Of a DNA stretch of 64,000 bases, positions 19,026-28,097 are shown one piece after another. Positions within the stretch are counted from its first letter, which is position 1. Every line of letters starts with the position of its first letter. Source of the DNA: Streptomyces griseomycini (GTDB taxonomy: Bacteria; Actinomycetota; Actinomycetes; Streptomycetales; Streptomycetaceae). The notes under the pieces were generated by a model. That model saw nothing but the letters and a program-made list of their open reading frames with translations, ran no database searches and was not told the origin of the DNA. A program made the position numbers and the translations under genes. Where the stretch lies: the NCBI RefSeq assembly GCF_014203535.1, contig NZ_JACHJI010000024.1, positions 1 to 64,000 of the forward strand, given 5' to 3'.

Positions 19026-19054
19026 TTCTAACATGCGTTTGTCCATTTGAACAA
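19026..19054 (-). promoter_or_regulatory. promoter of the DUF4406-NUDIX operon, DeoR-type
   Basis: Minus strand: TTGTTC (19054-19049), 17-nt spacer, TTAGAA (19031-19026). The plus-strand palindrome TGTCC-ATTT-GAACA (19040-19053) differs by one base from the DeoR operator arms. The leader before GTG 18910 is about 110 nt. The IS5 remnant begins 17 bp upstream, so the promoter has just escaped disruption. Confidence 0.62.
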
Positions 19055-19070
19055 CTTCATGTTCTACAGC

Positions 19071-19553
19071 TGATCGTTTCAGAGTGAGGTACACAGGCGA
19101 CGGAGGCATATGAGGCCGCAGGCCAGCTCGAGTAGGCCCTGGTGGAGACCAGCGCGTCGTTCGTAGTGGATACGGAGCCGTTTGAACTGGTGCAGTCAGG
19201 CGAAGGCGCGCTCGACCACCCAACGCACCTTGCCCAGTCCTGAGCCGTGGGCGACACCCCGTCGGGCGATCACCGGCTTGACGCCGCGCTTCCCCAGCAG
19301 GCGGCAGCACTTGTCGAAGTCGTAACCCCGATCGGCGCACAGGCGCCGGGCTTGTGGCGGAAGCGTCCCCGCAGGCCCCGGATCGGCGGGACCGCGTCGA
19401 GCAGGGGCAGGAGTTGGATGACGTCGTGCCGGTTGCCGCCGGTGAGCGTGACGGCGAGCGGGGTTCCGTGCCGGTCGACGATCACATGGTGTTTCGAGCC
19501 GGGGCGGGCGCGATCGACGGGCGAGGGCCCGGTGTGATCCTGCGCTTGCCGGT
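19071..19553 (-). pseudogene. IS5-family transposase, 3' half, frameshifted and nonsense-mutated
   Basis: Reading leftwards: SPVDRARPGSKHHVIVDRHG, VTLTGGNRHDVIQLLPLLD, a frameshift near 19350, CADRGYDFDKCCRLLGKRG, HGSGLGKVRWVVERAFA, then TGA where the family has Trp, then LHQFKRLRIHYERRAGLHQG to the stop at 19080. The catalytic Asp (ADRGYD) and Glu (VVER) are visible. The 5' third is missing and joins an IS3-like relic. The outer tip is TGATCGTTTCAGAGTGAGGT, shared with 29871. Confidence 0.82.
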
Positions 19554-19666
19554 AACCTCATCCGCCCTGGTCGGAGCTGGTGTGCGGGGTGTGCGGGATG
19601 TCGAGTGCGGTCGGTCGAGTCCGTGCCGTCGCGCGGCTGTCGACCAACGCGGCATGATGACCGACC

Positions 19667-20762
19667 GTGCTGCTGCGACTGGCCCGCTTGGGCATGGCGA
19701 ACGCGTTCGCCATGCTGCGTCTGCTCCCGATGAGCGATCGGGACAAGGATATGGAGATCTTCGCCCTGCGCCACCAACTGTCGGTGCTGGAGCGCCGACT
19801 CGGTAAGGAGAAGGTGCGCTTCAGCCCGAGTGACCGGGCTTTCCCGGCGGCGCTGCTGTACCGGCTGCCGCGGGCGTGCCGTGCAGGCTGCGGCTGCTGG
19901 TGCGGCCGGACACAGTGCTCCGTTGGCACCGCGACCTGGTCGCCCGCCGCCACGCCGCCGAGTCCGAGCCGAAGCGCCCGGGTCACCCCCGCACCGTGCA
20001 CTCCACCCGCGCCTTGGTGCTGCGCCTGGCACGGGAGAATCCCCCGTGGGGCTACCGGTGCCTCCACGGCGAGCTGCTGGTGCTGGGCGTGAAGGTCGCC
20101 GCCTCTACGGTCTGGAAGATCCTGCGGGAAGCCGGGATCGATCCGGCACCCGAGCGGACCTCCAGCACGTGGGCCGGCTTCCTGGCTCCCAGGCCGACGC
20201 GCTGCTGGCCTGCGACTTCCCCGAGACGGTCACCCTGACCGGGGCACGACTGTACGTGTTCGCCGTGATCGATCACGCCAGCCGACGGATCCGGATCCCG
20301 GGCGCGACCGCGCACCCGTCGGCCTCGTGGGTGGCGCAGGCCACGAGGAATCTCGTCATGGACCTGGAGGATGTCAACTGCCGGGCACGGTTCCTGATCC
20401 GGGACCGGGACGGGAAGTTCCCCACCCTGTTCGACGCGGTCTTCGCCGATGCGGGGATCGAGGTCGTGCTCAGCGGTGTCCGGATGCCGCGGATGAATGC
20501 GGTCATGGAACGCCGGGTGCAGCCCTGTCGGCGCGAGCTGCTGGACCGGACCTTGACCTGGGATCAGCGGCATCTGCTCCACGCCCTGCAGGAACTCGAG
20601 CGTTTCCCCAATGCGCACCGGCCCCATCAGGGCATCGCGAACGCCCGCCCGTCGAACCCGTTGCCCCCGCCGATCATCGATCCGGACCGGATCGCCTGCC
20701 TCGAGGTACGACGACGCGATCGCCTCGGCGGCCTTCTCCACGAGTACGAGCATGCCGCCTGA
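19667..20762 (+). pseudogene. IS3-like integrase-core transposase with two frameshifts
   Basis: GTG 19667 opens MLLRLARLGMANAF with MEIFALRHQLSVLERRLG, a single-ORF DDE integrase-type transposase. A first shift near 19870 leads to VRPDTVLRWHRDLVARRHA and NPPWGYRCLHGELLVLG. A second near 20190 leads to LLACDFPETVTLTGARLYVF, FLIRDRDGKF and MNAVMERRVQ, which carry the first Asp, second Asp and Glu. It ends near the GLLHEYEHAA terminus. All three catalytic residues survive, but the frame is broken. Confidence 0.8.
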
Positions 20763-20910
20763 CCTGCCCGGACGAGGATTTCGGCAAGGGCAAACTTGAA
20801 AGACCGGCACCCGCTGCGGAAACCCCGCTGCAGCACCAACCGCATCACCGACACCGTGAAGGCCGTCCTCGCCCTTCACCACGTTTCAGCACGAGGTTGG
20901 AAACGGCTCA

Positions 20911-21177
20911 CTACCTCTTCTTCGGGCGGCTGGCGCCGTAGGCAAAGCCGAGCAGGCTGAGTCCGCACAGGAACAGCACCATGAAGATACTCGGTGGCGC
21001 GATCCTCACGGTTCCCACAGCGATGCCTATGACCAGCACACCGGCACCCCAGAGCTGAGGGTGGGCGTAGCGGCGGATCCATCGGACCGGGACCCGGCCC
21101 GTGGTAATGGCGCTCCCCCCTAGGATGAGCAGTATCAGGGCAAGGACGAGGGTGAAGACGAGGAAAAGCAGGGACAC
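20911..21177 (-). CDS. small membrane protein, candidate immunity protein
   Basis: 88 aa with three predicted membrane segments (LLFLVFTLVLALILLILGG, WGAGVLVIGIAVGTV, SIFMVLFLCGLSLLGFAYGA) and a basic C-terminus SRPKKR. GTG 21177 has GGAGGAG upstream. No family recognised. It lies downstream of the RHS toxin gene on the same strand, after the terminator and another small membrane ORF. The position and membrane nature fit immunity to a membrane-active toxin, but this is inference. Confidence 0.7.
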   Translation of the reverse strand: MSLLFLVFTLVLALILLILGGSAITTGRVPVRWIRRYAHPQLWGAGVLVIGIAVGTVRIAPPSIFMVLFLCGLSLLGFAYGASRPKKR

Positions 21178-21231
21178 TAGCGGGCTCCTCCGTGGAATGC
21201 GTGTAAGTGCGTATGATGCGGGATTCGGTGT

Positions 21232-21510
21232 TCATGCAGACGGCACCGTCTGCCGCGAGCGCGGTGTCGCTGCGGGCAGGTGGCAGGCGCTGGGCGGGTG
21301 CACCACGGGGACTGCCGTCAGAGGCGTGCGGTGTTGCTTGGTCGCCCCCTTCGCCAAATTCATGTGCTGACACTGTCCGGATGCGTGGACTGCGTGGTGC
21401 ATCCGCGTGCCTTTGTGAACGAGGTAGACGGCGATGAGGGAGCCGATAGCGGGTGGCAGCAGGAGTATAAGGCCAGCCGCTCTGTGGGTGAGTGTGGCCC
21501 AGAGAAGCAT
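21232..21510 (-). CDS. small membrane protein, candidate immunity protein
   Basis: 92 aa from ATG 21510. Two hydrophobic stretches (AAGLILLLPPAIGSLIAVYL and the N-terminal MLLWATL) are followed by a His-rich segment TRMHHAVHASGQCQHMN and a Pro-rich tail. The open frame continues about 36 codons upstream of ATG with helix-like sequence (AKTAATLISSITVAVHS) but has no obvious start, so the N-terminus is uncertain. It sits between the RHS terminator and the gene at 20911-21177, same strand. Not recognised. Confidence 0.5.
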   Translation of the reverse strand: MLLWATLTHRAAGLILLLPPAIGSLIAVYLVHKGTRMHHAVHASGQCQHMNLAKGATKQHRTPLTAVPVVHPPSACHLPAATPRSRQTVPSA

Positions 21511-21616
21511 GCTGTGAACGGCTACGGTGATCGAGCTGATGAGTGTGGCCGCGGTTTTGGCATCATGTATGGATGCGCGGCTTTCCTCGGGTCCCTTTGT
21601 CAGGCATTCATGGAGG

Positions 21617-21653
21617 CCGGGTCCGTCAGTCAGTGTCTGACTGACGGACCCGG
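21617..21653. terminator. 17-bp perfect hairpin terminator after the RHS gene
   Basis: Arms 21617-21633 and 21637-21653 (CCGGGTCCGTCAGTCAG and its exact complement) are separated by a 3-nt loop TGT. It sits 39 bp beyond the RHS stop, so it likely ends that transcript. No U-tract follows, which is common in Streptomyces. Confidence 0.8.
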
Positions 21654-21691
21654 CTATGCCGCACGCTTGAGTTCAGCGTGCGGGGGCGTTC

Positions 21692-24600
21692 TTAGCAGCG
21701 GCGGTCGTAGTAGTACGGTCCGCCCCAGGCGAGGCCGTGCAGGACGGTGACGCCGCCGCCGAGGGTGATGCATCGTTTCTTGCTGTTGGCCTTGGCAGCA
21801 GCTTTCTGGAAGAAGCCGGACCAGCCTGCGCCGACGACTGCAAAGCCGGCTCCGACCGGGCCCATCAGCGCAACGGCTGCCCAGAACGGTCCCCAATACC
21901 AGTGGGCGCTGCGTCCGAGCTTGGCGGTGTAGGAGCGGTTGAACCGCATTTCGACCTTGCCGTTGTACTTAGTTGCGCCGTACCAGGTTCTGCTGGTCCA
22001 GATCTTGGTGTAGAGGCGACCCCACTTGTAGTACTTGGTCTTGGTCTTGCTCCAGCGGCCGTCGAGGTCGTGGCGGTTGACCGGGTCGGCGTGGGAGTAC
22101 TCGTAGGCGTTCCGGTTGCCTCCGTAGACCGGGTCCACGGACAGGAAGCGGCCGGTTGCCGGATTGTAGAGGCGCACGCCCATCAGGATGGTGCTGGTGG
22201 GCGTCTCCGCCGAGCGCTGGTAGGAGCCGAGCCAGCCGTAGCGACCGCCGACGGCGCCACGGTGGTTGCCGTATTCGTCCGTGCTGAGAGCCGTGGGAGC
22301 CACGGCGGTGTCCAGCGGGAGGATGAGGCTGATGTCTCCGTGCAGGTTGCTCAGCTGGAGCAGCACCGAGCCCGAGGAACTGGTCGTGGCGGCCAGTCCG
22401 TCGGCCAGACCCGTGACCATGCGGGAGACCGAGCCGGTGGCGGCGTCGGAGATCCAGCGCGGGCTGTCGGTTGAGCCTCCGTAGTGGTTGACGCTGGCGT
22501 CCGTCTGGCTCCATGTGCCGGAGGCGTTGGTCTCCTTGACCGTGCTGCGGAAGCGTCCGGCAGCGTCGAGCGACCAGGTCTGGCGGATATCGCCGGTGGT
22601 CTGCCGGTAGGCGAGATCAGTGGTGTAGTACTCCAGCGTCGTCCCACCGGGCATGCTGGTCGTGCGGCCGAAGGCGTCGTAGGTGTATCCGCTGTCGACG
22701 ATCCGGTCGGCGCTGTCGAAGACCGATGTGGCGGTGGTTCCGCCGGTCGTCGGGCAGTCCGCGCCCGGAGCGCCTTGCGCTGTGGTGAATGAGGTGCGGT
22801 TGGTGCGTTTGTCGAATGTGTAGTCGCGTGTGGTGCAGACCCCGTTGTACCGGTCGTCCACGTGGGTCAGCCGGCCGATGGCGTCGTAGCGGTAGTTCTG
22901 TTCCTCGGCGGCGCCGGCACCGCCGGAGTGGGATGCCCACTGGCCGTGCGCGGTCAAGGTGGCCGCGTCCGACATGATGATCGCTTGGTCGGAGTCGCGG
23001 GTGTAGAGCCGCTGGATCGGAAGACCGGGCTTGCCCGCGGTCTGGGTCATGGTGTAGCCGCCGGGCAGGGTCTCCTTCACCAGGTCGCCGTCGACGTCAT
23101 ACGACGCCTTGAACGTGCCGGCGACGGAGTCGGTCATGATGGTGGCCAGCCCGCGGGGCTCGGTGGAGTGGTCGTAGGTGTAGGTGACTGTGGAGGGAAC
23201 CGAGTCGGAGACCTTCAGCGGACGGTCGAAGTTGTCGTACTCGGTCTTGGTGACGCCGCCGTCGGCGTCCGTGTAGGAGATGACGCGGCCGAGCGTGTCG
23301 TACTCCTGCTTGATGGTGCCGCCGTCTTCGGAGGCCAGAGCGCTGACGCCGCCGGTGCTGGCGTCGTAGGTGAAGGAGGTGCCCTTGACCTGCTTGCCGG
23401 TGGCGCTGTCGGTCTGGGTGCTCTTGATCCGTCCGGCGTCGTCGTAGACGGTCGCCGTGATTCGGGTCGCGCCGTTGGCGGTGTCGGCCTTCTCGGTCAC
23501 CTGCCCGTAGAAGCCGTACTCGGTGCTGGTGTCCATGGCTTCGGAGGGCTGACTGCCGCCGCCGGTGATGGCTCCGGCGGGACCGGTCCAGCACTCCAGG
23601 CCGGCCCATTCCGGCCTGCCCTCGCACCAGCCGGTGCCGGTGGCCTTCCAGTATTCGGTGATCCGCGTCGCGGCGTCCTGACCGGTCGCGCCGGGCGGGA
23701 CGTGCGAGGTGACGCGGCCTTGGTCGTCGTAGTGCGTCGTGGTCGTGAGGTTGAGACCGCCGGCGTCCTCGATGGTGAGGGTGGGCAGGCCCTTGACCCA
23801 GTCGTACTGGGTTTCGGTGACCCGCTCCTCCGCCATGACCGAGTAGTAGCCGCGGACACGGGCGCCGACGACGGCCAGGGTCATCTGGTCCCTGATGGTG
23901 GCGGAGCCGTCCGTGGGGCGGCCCTCGTCATACTCGTTGACCGTCCACGGCTGGGCCGCGACCGATGTACCGGCCGGGATCAGGACAGTGGTGTCGTCCT
24001 TGAAGTCCTTCGCCAGCTCGATGCGGCGCAGCGGCTCGAACTCCTCCAGCAGGCGGGTGCCTGCCGTGTTGTAGCGGGATGTGGTCGACAGCAGCGCGGC
24101 ACGCTCGCTGACACTGAGGGAGGCGATGCCCAGGTCTGCGAGGCGGGTCTTGTCGGCGTCGGTGGCTCCGAGTGCGAGAGCGTGGTTCCCGGCGCTCAGC
24201 GTGCGGACGGTGTTGCCGTGCTGGTCGAACTCGGTGGTCTCGGTTCCTCCGGCCTCGTCGATGGTGTTCACCTGCATGCCGGAGGTGTTGAGGTAGTGGA
24301 CCACGGCGCGGGTGTAGCTGCCCTTGGTGAGACTGCCACCGTGGTGGGAGCCGGGCACGGAGTCTGCCGGGAAGATGGCGGTCGCGTCAGTGGGTGTGTC
24401 GAGCTGGCCCCACTTCTTCACGCCGGAGGCGTTCATCGCGTACGGCGCGTTGTCACCGGACAGCGGCACGTCGTAGACGACCGACGTGGCGGCGTCGCCG
24501 TTGACGGTTGCCTTGGTGCCGGGCGTCAGGGTGGGGCGGGTGACCTTGGTCAGCATGCCCTCACCGGCCATGGAGCCGCCGGCGTTGCCGTAGCTGAACG

Positions 24601-27600
24601 ACCAGGGCTGCTCGCCAGGCGGTGTCAGCTTCGTGATGCGGCCGGATGCGTCGTAGGTGTACTCCGTCTTCAGGGCGGGGCTGATCTGCGGGTTCCATGC
24701 CTGGCGCAGGCGCCCGCTGCTGTCGTACTGGTAGGCCTGCACCACCTTGGAGGTGGCGGAGGAGGCGCCGGGCTCGGTGGCCCATAGGCGGAGTTCCTTC
24801 ACCCGGCCGGTGAAGTCACCGAGGGCGGTGGAGGTGGCGGTGGTGGAGGTGGCGTACACGAATTCCAGGACACGGCAGCCGCGGGTGCTGGGCGTCTGGG
24901 CGCAGGTGTCGTTGGCCACCGAGCCTTGGGATGCGATCAGCCGCTTGGGGCGTGCCAGCGTCTTGCCGTCCACCGTCACGGCTTCGGAGACGATGCCGGT
25001 CGTGGAGTTCTTCGCTCCGCTGATGCCGGAGGAGGTGATCTGCCAGGTCGTGGCGGCCGCCGCCACTTTGGCGAACTCGGAGACCACGCCGGCTGTGTCG
25101 GTGAGCTTGAACCCGCTGGCGAACGTGCCGGTCAGTGTCAGGTGTTCCGCTCCTGGCTCCGGGGTCCAGCTGGTTGCCTCGGGGGCCTTGGCAGTGAAGT
25201 AGATACTCGAGCCGTCATCGAGCACGACGTCGAGCGACGTGCCGGACGTCTTGCGGATGTGGGTGTATCCGGTCGGGGAGACCTCGGCGACGGTGCCGGA
25301 CACCCATTCCTTGCCGAAGATCGGCGCCTGGCCCTCCTGGGAGCCGCCCGCGGCGGGCTGGCGGGAGGAGGCCGTACGTGAGGCGGTCAGGCCGAAGAAG
25401 CCCTCCTCCGTCCCGGTGATCTTGAAGTCGCCGGTCAGCAGGTTGAGCTGGCCGGGCCCCAGATCGGTGGTCGAGGCGCCTTCAGCATTGCGGTCCACCA
25501 CGGCAGTCAGCGGTTCGGTGCTGCTGGCGGCGCCGTTGGGTCCGGTGAAGTCGGCCTTGATCTGGATGCTGCCGTCCGGATCGACGGTCTTGGCCGCGTT
25601 CCAGGACAGCGGAGCGTTCTTGCCGTCGGTCAGGGACACAGGCCACGCGGACAGCGCGGAATCACCGACCGTCACGTCGGCAGCCGGGATCTTCTGCCAG
25701 GTGTCGGAGGCGGAGCGCCGCCAGGAGAAGGACACGCTGTCGTACTTGCCGGCCTCGGCTTCGGCGGCCAGCGGCAGACGGCGCGCGGTGCGCTGTCCGT
25801 CGGACGGCTGCACGAACCCGCCGGGGCCGACGTGGAAGACGTAGTCCAGAGCCTCGGACTTGTTGTCCGCCTTGTCCACGGAGCGGACCTGCAGAGTCTG
25901 GGTGCCGTCCTCCTGCGGAGTGACGGTGATCGCCTTGTCGGCGGTGGAGCCGTTGGTGGCGACCTTCGTCCAGTTCACCCCGTCCAGCGTCCACTCAAGC
26001 CACTGGTGGTCACTGCCCGGTGGCGTCACTGTGAAGGTGCCGGCCTGCCCGGCGCCCTTGACCCATTTGTCCGACGGGTAGTCCGTGGAGACGATCTTCG
26101 ACGGGGCCGAGGGTGCCTTGGTGTCGATCGTGAACGTCTTCCACGCCGACCAGCCCGTGTTGTAGTGCGTGCCGTCGTACGGAGACGTGCGGAACTTGTA
26201 GGTCTTGCCTTCGGCCAGGACGCCGGCAGGCACGGTGACCGACGCGGGCTGGCCCGAGGGGACGGCCTTCGAGACGAGTACATCGCCGACCTGCGTGTTG
26301 GCGGCGGCGTCGTAGATCTGGAAGCTGCCGGTGACCTTGTCCCCGTCCGGGTCGACGAAGGTGTCGCGCAGCGTCGGCGTACTCGTGTCGACGATGTAGC
26401 TGCCGGAATACGACAGGTACGGCGGGCCGGCTTCCTGCTTGGTGCCGGTGCGCGGCCGGTAGTTGTAGTTGACGACCAGCTTGGGCGGATTAGAGGCCGC
26501 GTTGGCGGAGTTGACCCGCTTCCACTGCGCCAGGACCGACTCGTCCGAGGCCCGCAGGCCCATGTTGCCGCGGGCCGCCTTGGCGGACGCCCACTCCTGC
26601 ACGAGACCAGTGACGTCGGCGTTGATCCACCCGTCCGGCTGGGTGGAACAGCCCGCGTTACCGGTCGTGCCGGTCGAGGTCGCCTTCTTCGCGGTCCAGG
26701 CCGGCTGTGAGGTCCAGCGGGAGGACGTCGATGCCGCGCCGGTGGACCACACCTCCCACGGGTAAGCCTTGCAGTCGGTGTTGCCGGAGTGGAAGTTCCA
26801 CAGGCTCAGCTTCGCGCTGGAAATCAAGGCGTCCTGGACCGGCGTGGTGTTCCACGTGATGAAGGACCGTGCCGTGCGCGGGGTGCCGTCGGCGTTCTTC
26901 GTGCCCGGGTTGCCGAGGTCCAGCTCGGTGTCGGCGGACCAGTCGACCGTCTCGCCCTGCTGGACGTAGGTGTCGAAGACGTTCGACAGCGAGGACGTCG
27001 ACGGGTCCACCGTGACCGGGTACTGCGTGTTCGGATCAGCGAGGAACTTGGCGTCCGGGGTGAGGACCAGGTCCACGCCGTCGGTGGTCTTGACGACCTT
27101 CATTGAGACCCTGGCACGGTTGGCGTGCTCACCGGACCGCTTGTCGACGGTGGCGTCCCACATGACGGGCGCCGGCATAACGGCCCGCTTCTTGCTCTTC
27201 TTGTCCGTGAAGAGCAGGCTGCCGTCCTTGAGCTGCTTGACCTTCAGGCCCTTGGCCTTCAGCGGCAGCGTATAGGAGTAACGTTCCTGCGCAGGCCGCT
27301 TGCGGATCGTGACGTACTGCTCGAATCCGGTGCGGGTCGCCTCGACGACCACGTCGCCGTCCGGCACCGCGCCCACGTACGTTGCCCGGTTGCCGTCCAG
27401 CTCCGGTTCCGGCAGCCCGCCCTTCCACTGCAAGCGGATCCGCTGGTCACCTTCACCGAGGGTCACCAGGTCACGGGCAGCCGCGTCATCGTTCTCCGAC
27501 AGAGACGACAGCTTCTTGCCGCCCCGCTCGCCGAGCTCCAGCCCCTGCGGATGCGCCTTCGGCGCCACGGACCCATCCGAATCGCGGACCAGGTCCAGAT

Positions 27601-27973
27601 CGACCGAGCGCCATTTGTCACCGTCGCGGAACCGGACCGGACCGGCGGACAGCTCTGTGGTCAGCGTGCCGTCCGGATTCGCCCACGTCGTCGACGTCTC
27701 CGTGCGCTCCGACAGCGCCTCGACACGCTTCTTGTTCAGCCGAGCAGCGACCCGGGCCGACGCGATGTCCGCGGCCGAAGTGGCTGCGGCCTTCTCCGGC
27801 TTCTCAACAGGTGCCGCGGGCAGCGGGGCCGCGACGGCACCCTGCGTCCCGTAGAAAACCGACGTCGACATGACGACGGCCAAACCAATGGAGATGTGGC
27901 GCAGAGCCCGTCTCCCTTCGGGCTGACGCAGCCCGAAGCGCCCGGAGAAACCTCCGGGTGAATGGCTGTTCAC
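21692..27973 (-). CDS. RHS-repeat polymorphic toxin, secreted
   Basis: 2093 aa from GTG 27973 (GGGGAGGAAC upstream). A Sec-type signal ends near AVAAP (about residue 50). A DNRLRE domain occupies about 324-506 (SNVFDTYVQQGET to WGxNPPKLVVNYNY-type end). Ig-like segments follow. Many YD/RHS repeats run from about 1030 (AYQYDSSGRLRQAWNP, YTYDASGRITKL). The RHS core ends at about 1898-1975 with MGVRLYNPATGRFLSVDPV and the NRHDLDGR boundary. The last 118 residues form a distinct tip: basic and aromatic first, then a hydrophobic stretch (FWAAVALMGPVGAGFAVVGA), a basic segment and a Gly-rich end with two Cys. The tip is not recognised; it may be membrane-active. The RHS shell would encapsulate it, and delivery would be by secretion. 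Two small membrane proteins downstream are immunity candidates. Confidence 0.93.
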   Translation of the reverse strand: MNSHSPGGFSGRFGLRQPEGRRALRHISIGLAVVMSTSVFYGTQGAVAAPLPAAPVEKPEKAAATSAADIASARVAARLNKKRVEALSERTETSTTWANPDGTLTTELSAGPVRFRDGDKWRSVDLDLVRDSDGSVAPKAHPQGLELGERGGKKLSSLSENDDAAARDLVTLGEGDQRIRLQWKGGLPEPELDGNRATYVGAVPDGDVVVEATRTGFEQYVTIRKRPAQERYSYTLPLKAKGLKVKQLKDGSLLFTDKKSKKRAVMPAPVMWDATVDKRSGEHANRARVSMKVVKTTDGVDLVLTPDAKFLADPNTQYPVTVDPSTSSLSNVFDTYVQQGETVDWSADTELDLGNPGTKNADGTPRTARSFITWNTTPVQDALISSAKLSLWNFHSGNTDCKAYPWEVWSTGAASTSSRWTSQPAWTAKKATSTGTTGNAGCSTQPDGWINADVTGLVQEWASAKAARGNMGLRASDESVLAQWKRVNSANAASNPPKLVVNYNYRPRTGTKQEAGPPYLSYSGSYIVDTSTPTLRDTFVDPDGDKVTGSFQIYDAAANTQVGDVLVSKAVPSGQPASVTVPAGVLAEGKTYKFRTSPYDGTHYNTGWSAWKTFTIDTKAPSAPSKIVSTDYPSDKWVKGAGQAGTFTVTPPGSDHQWLEWTLDGVNWTKVATNGSTADKAITVTPQEDGTQTLQVRSVDKADNKSEALDYVFHVGPGGFVQPSDGQRTARRLPLAAEAEAGKYDSVSFSWRRSASDTWQKIPAADVTVGDSALSAWPVSLTDGKNAPLSWNAAKTVDPDGSIQIKADFTGPNGAASSTEPLTAVVDRNAEGASTTDLGPGQLNLLTGDFKITGTEEGFFGLTASRTASSRQPAAGGSQEGQAPIFGKEWVSGTVAEVSPTGYTHIRKTSGTSLDVVLDDGSSIYFTAKAPEATSWTPEPGAEHLTLTGTFASGFKLTDTAGVVSEFAKVAAAATTWQITSSGISGAKNSTTGIVSEAVTVDGKTLARPKRLIASQGSVANDTCAQTPSTRGCRVLEFVYATSTTATSTALGDFTGRVKELRLWATEPGASSATSKVVQAYQYDSSGRLRQAWNPQISPALKTEYTYDASGRITKLTPPGEQPWSFSYGNAGGSMAGEGMLTKVTRPTLTPGTKATVNGDAATSVVYDVPLSGDNAPYAMNASGVKKWGQLDTPTDATAIFPADSVPGSHHGGSLTKGSYTRAVVHYLNTSGMQVNTIDEAGGTETTEFDQHGNTVRTLSAGNHALALGATDADKTRLADLGIASLSVSERAALLSTTSRYNTAGTRLLEEFEPLRRIELAKDFKDDTTVLIPAGTSVAAQPWTVNEYDEGRPTDGSATIRDQMTLAVVGARVRGYYSVMAEERVTETQYDWVKGLPTLTIEDAGGLNLTTTTHYDDQGRVTSHVPPGATGQDAATRITEYWKATGTGWCEGRPEWAGLECWTGPAGAITGGGSQPSEAMDTSTEYGFYGQVTEKADTANGATRITATVYDDAGRIKSTQTDSATGKQVKGTSFTYDASTGGVSALASEDGGTIKQEYDTLGRVISYTDADGGVTKTEYDNFDRPLKVSDSVPSTVTYTYDHSTEPRGLATIMTDSVAGTFKASYDVDGDLVKETLPGGYTMTQTAGKPGLPIQRLYTRDSDQAIIMSDAATLTAHGQWASHSGGAGAAEEQNYRYDAIGRLTHVDDRYNGVCTTRDYTFDKRTNRTSFTTAQGAPGADCPTTGGTTATSVFDSADRIVDSGYTYDAFGRTTSMPGGTTLEYYTTDLAYRQTTGDIRQTWSLDAAGRFRSTVKETNASGTWSQTDASVNHYGGSTDSPRWISDAATGSVSRMVTGLADGLAATTSSSGSVLLQLSNLHGDISLILPLDTAVAPTALSTDEYGNHRGAVGGRYGWLGSYQRSAETPTSTILMGVRLYNPATGRFLSVDPVYGGNRNAYEYSHADPVNRHDLDGRWSKTKTKYYKWGRLYTKIWTSRTWYGATKYNGKVEMRFNRSYTAKLGRSAHWYWGPFWAAVALMGPVGAGFAVVGAGWSGFFQKAAAKANSKKRCITLGGGVTVLHGLAWGGPYYYDRRC

Positions 27974-28097
27974 GTTCCTCCCCTTCTTGCCGCAACACGG
28001 CGACAAGCTGCAGTGATGGCGCTGAGCGCGCCCGGAGGATCCAAACATGATCTTTGAATCACGTAAAGAGAAGGTAAGGAAGATGGGTAACAGCACC

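Noticed and set aside
22862..24787. 641-codon plus-strand open frame
   Set aside because: Antisense to the RHS gene; Gly/Val-rich low-complexity translation with no ribosome site or domain.
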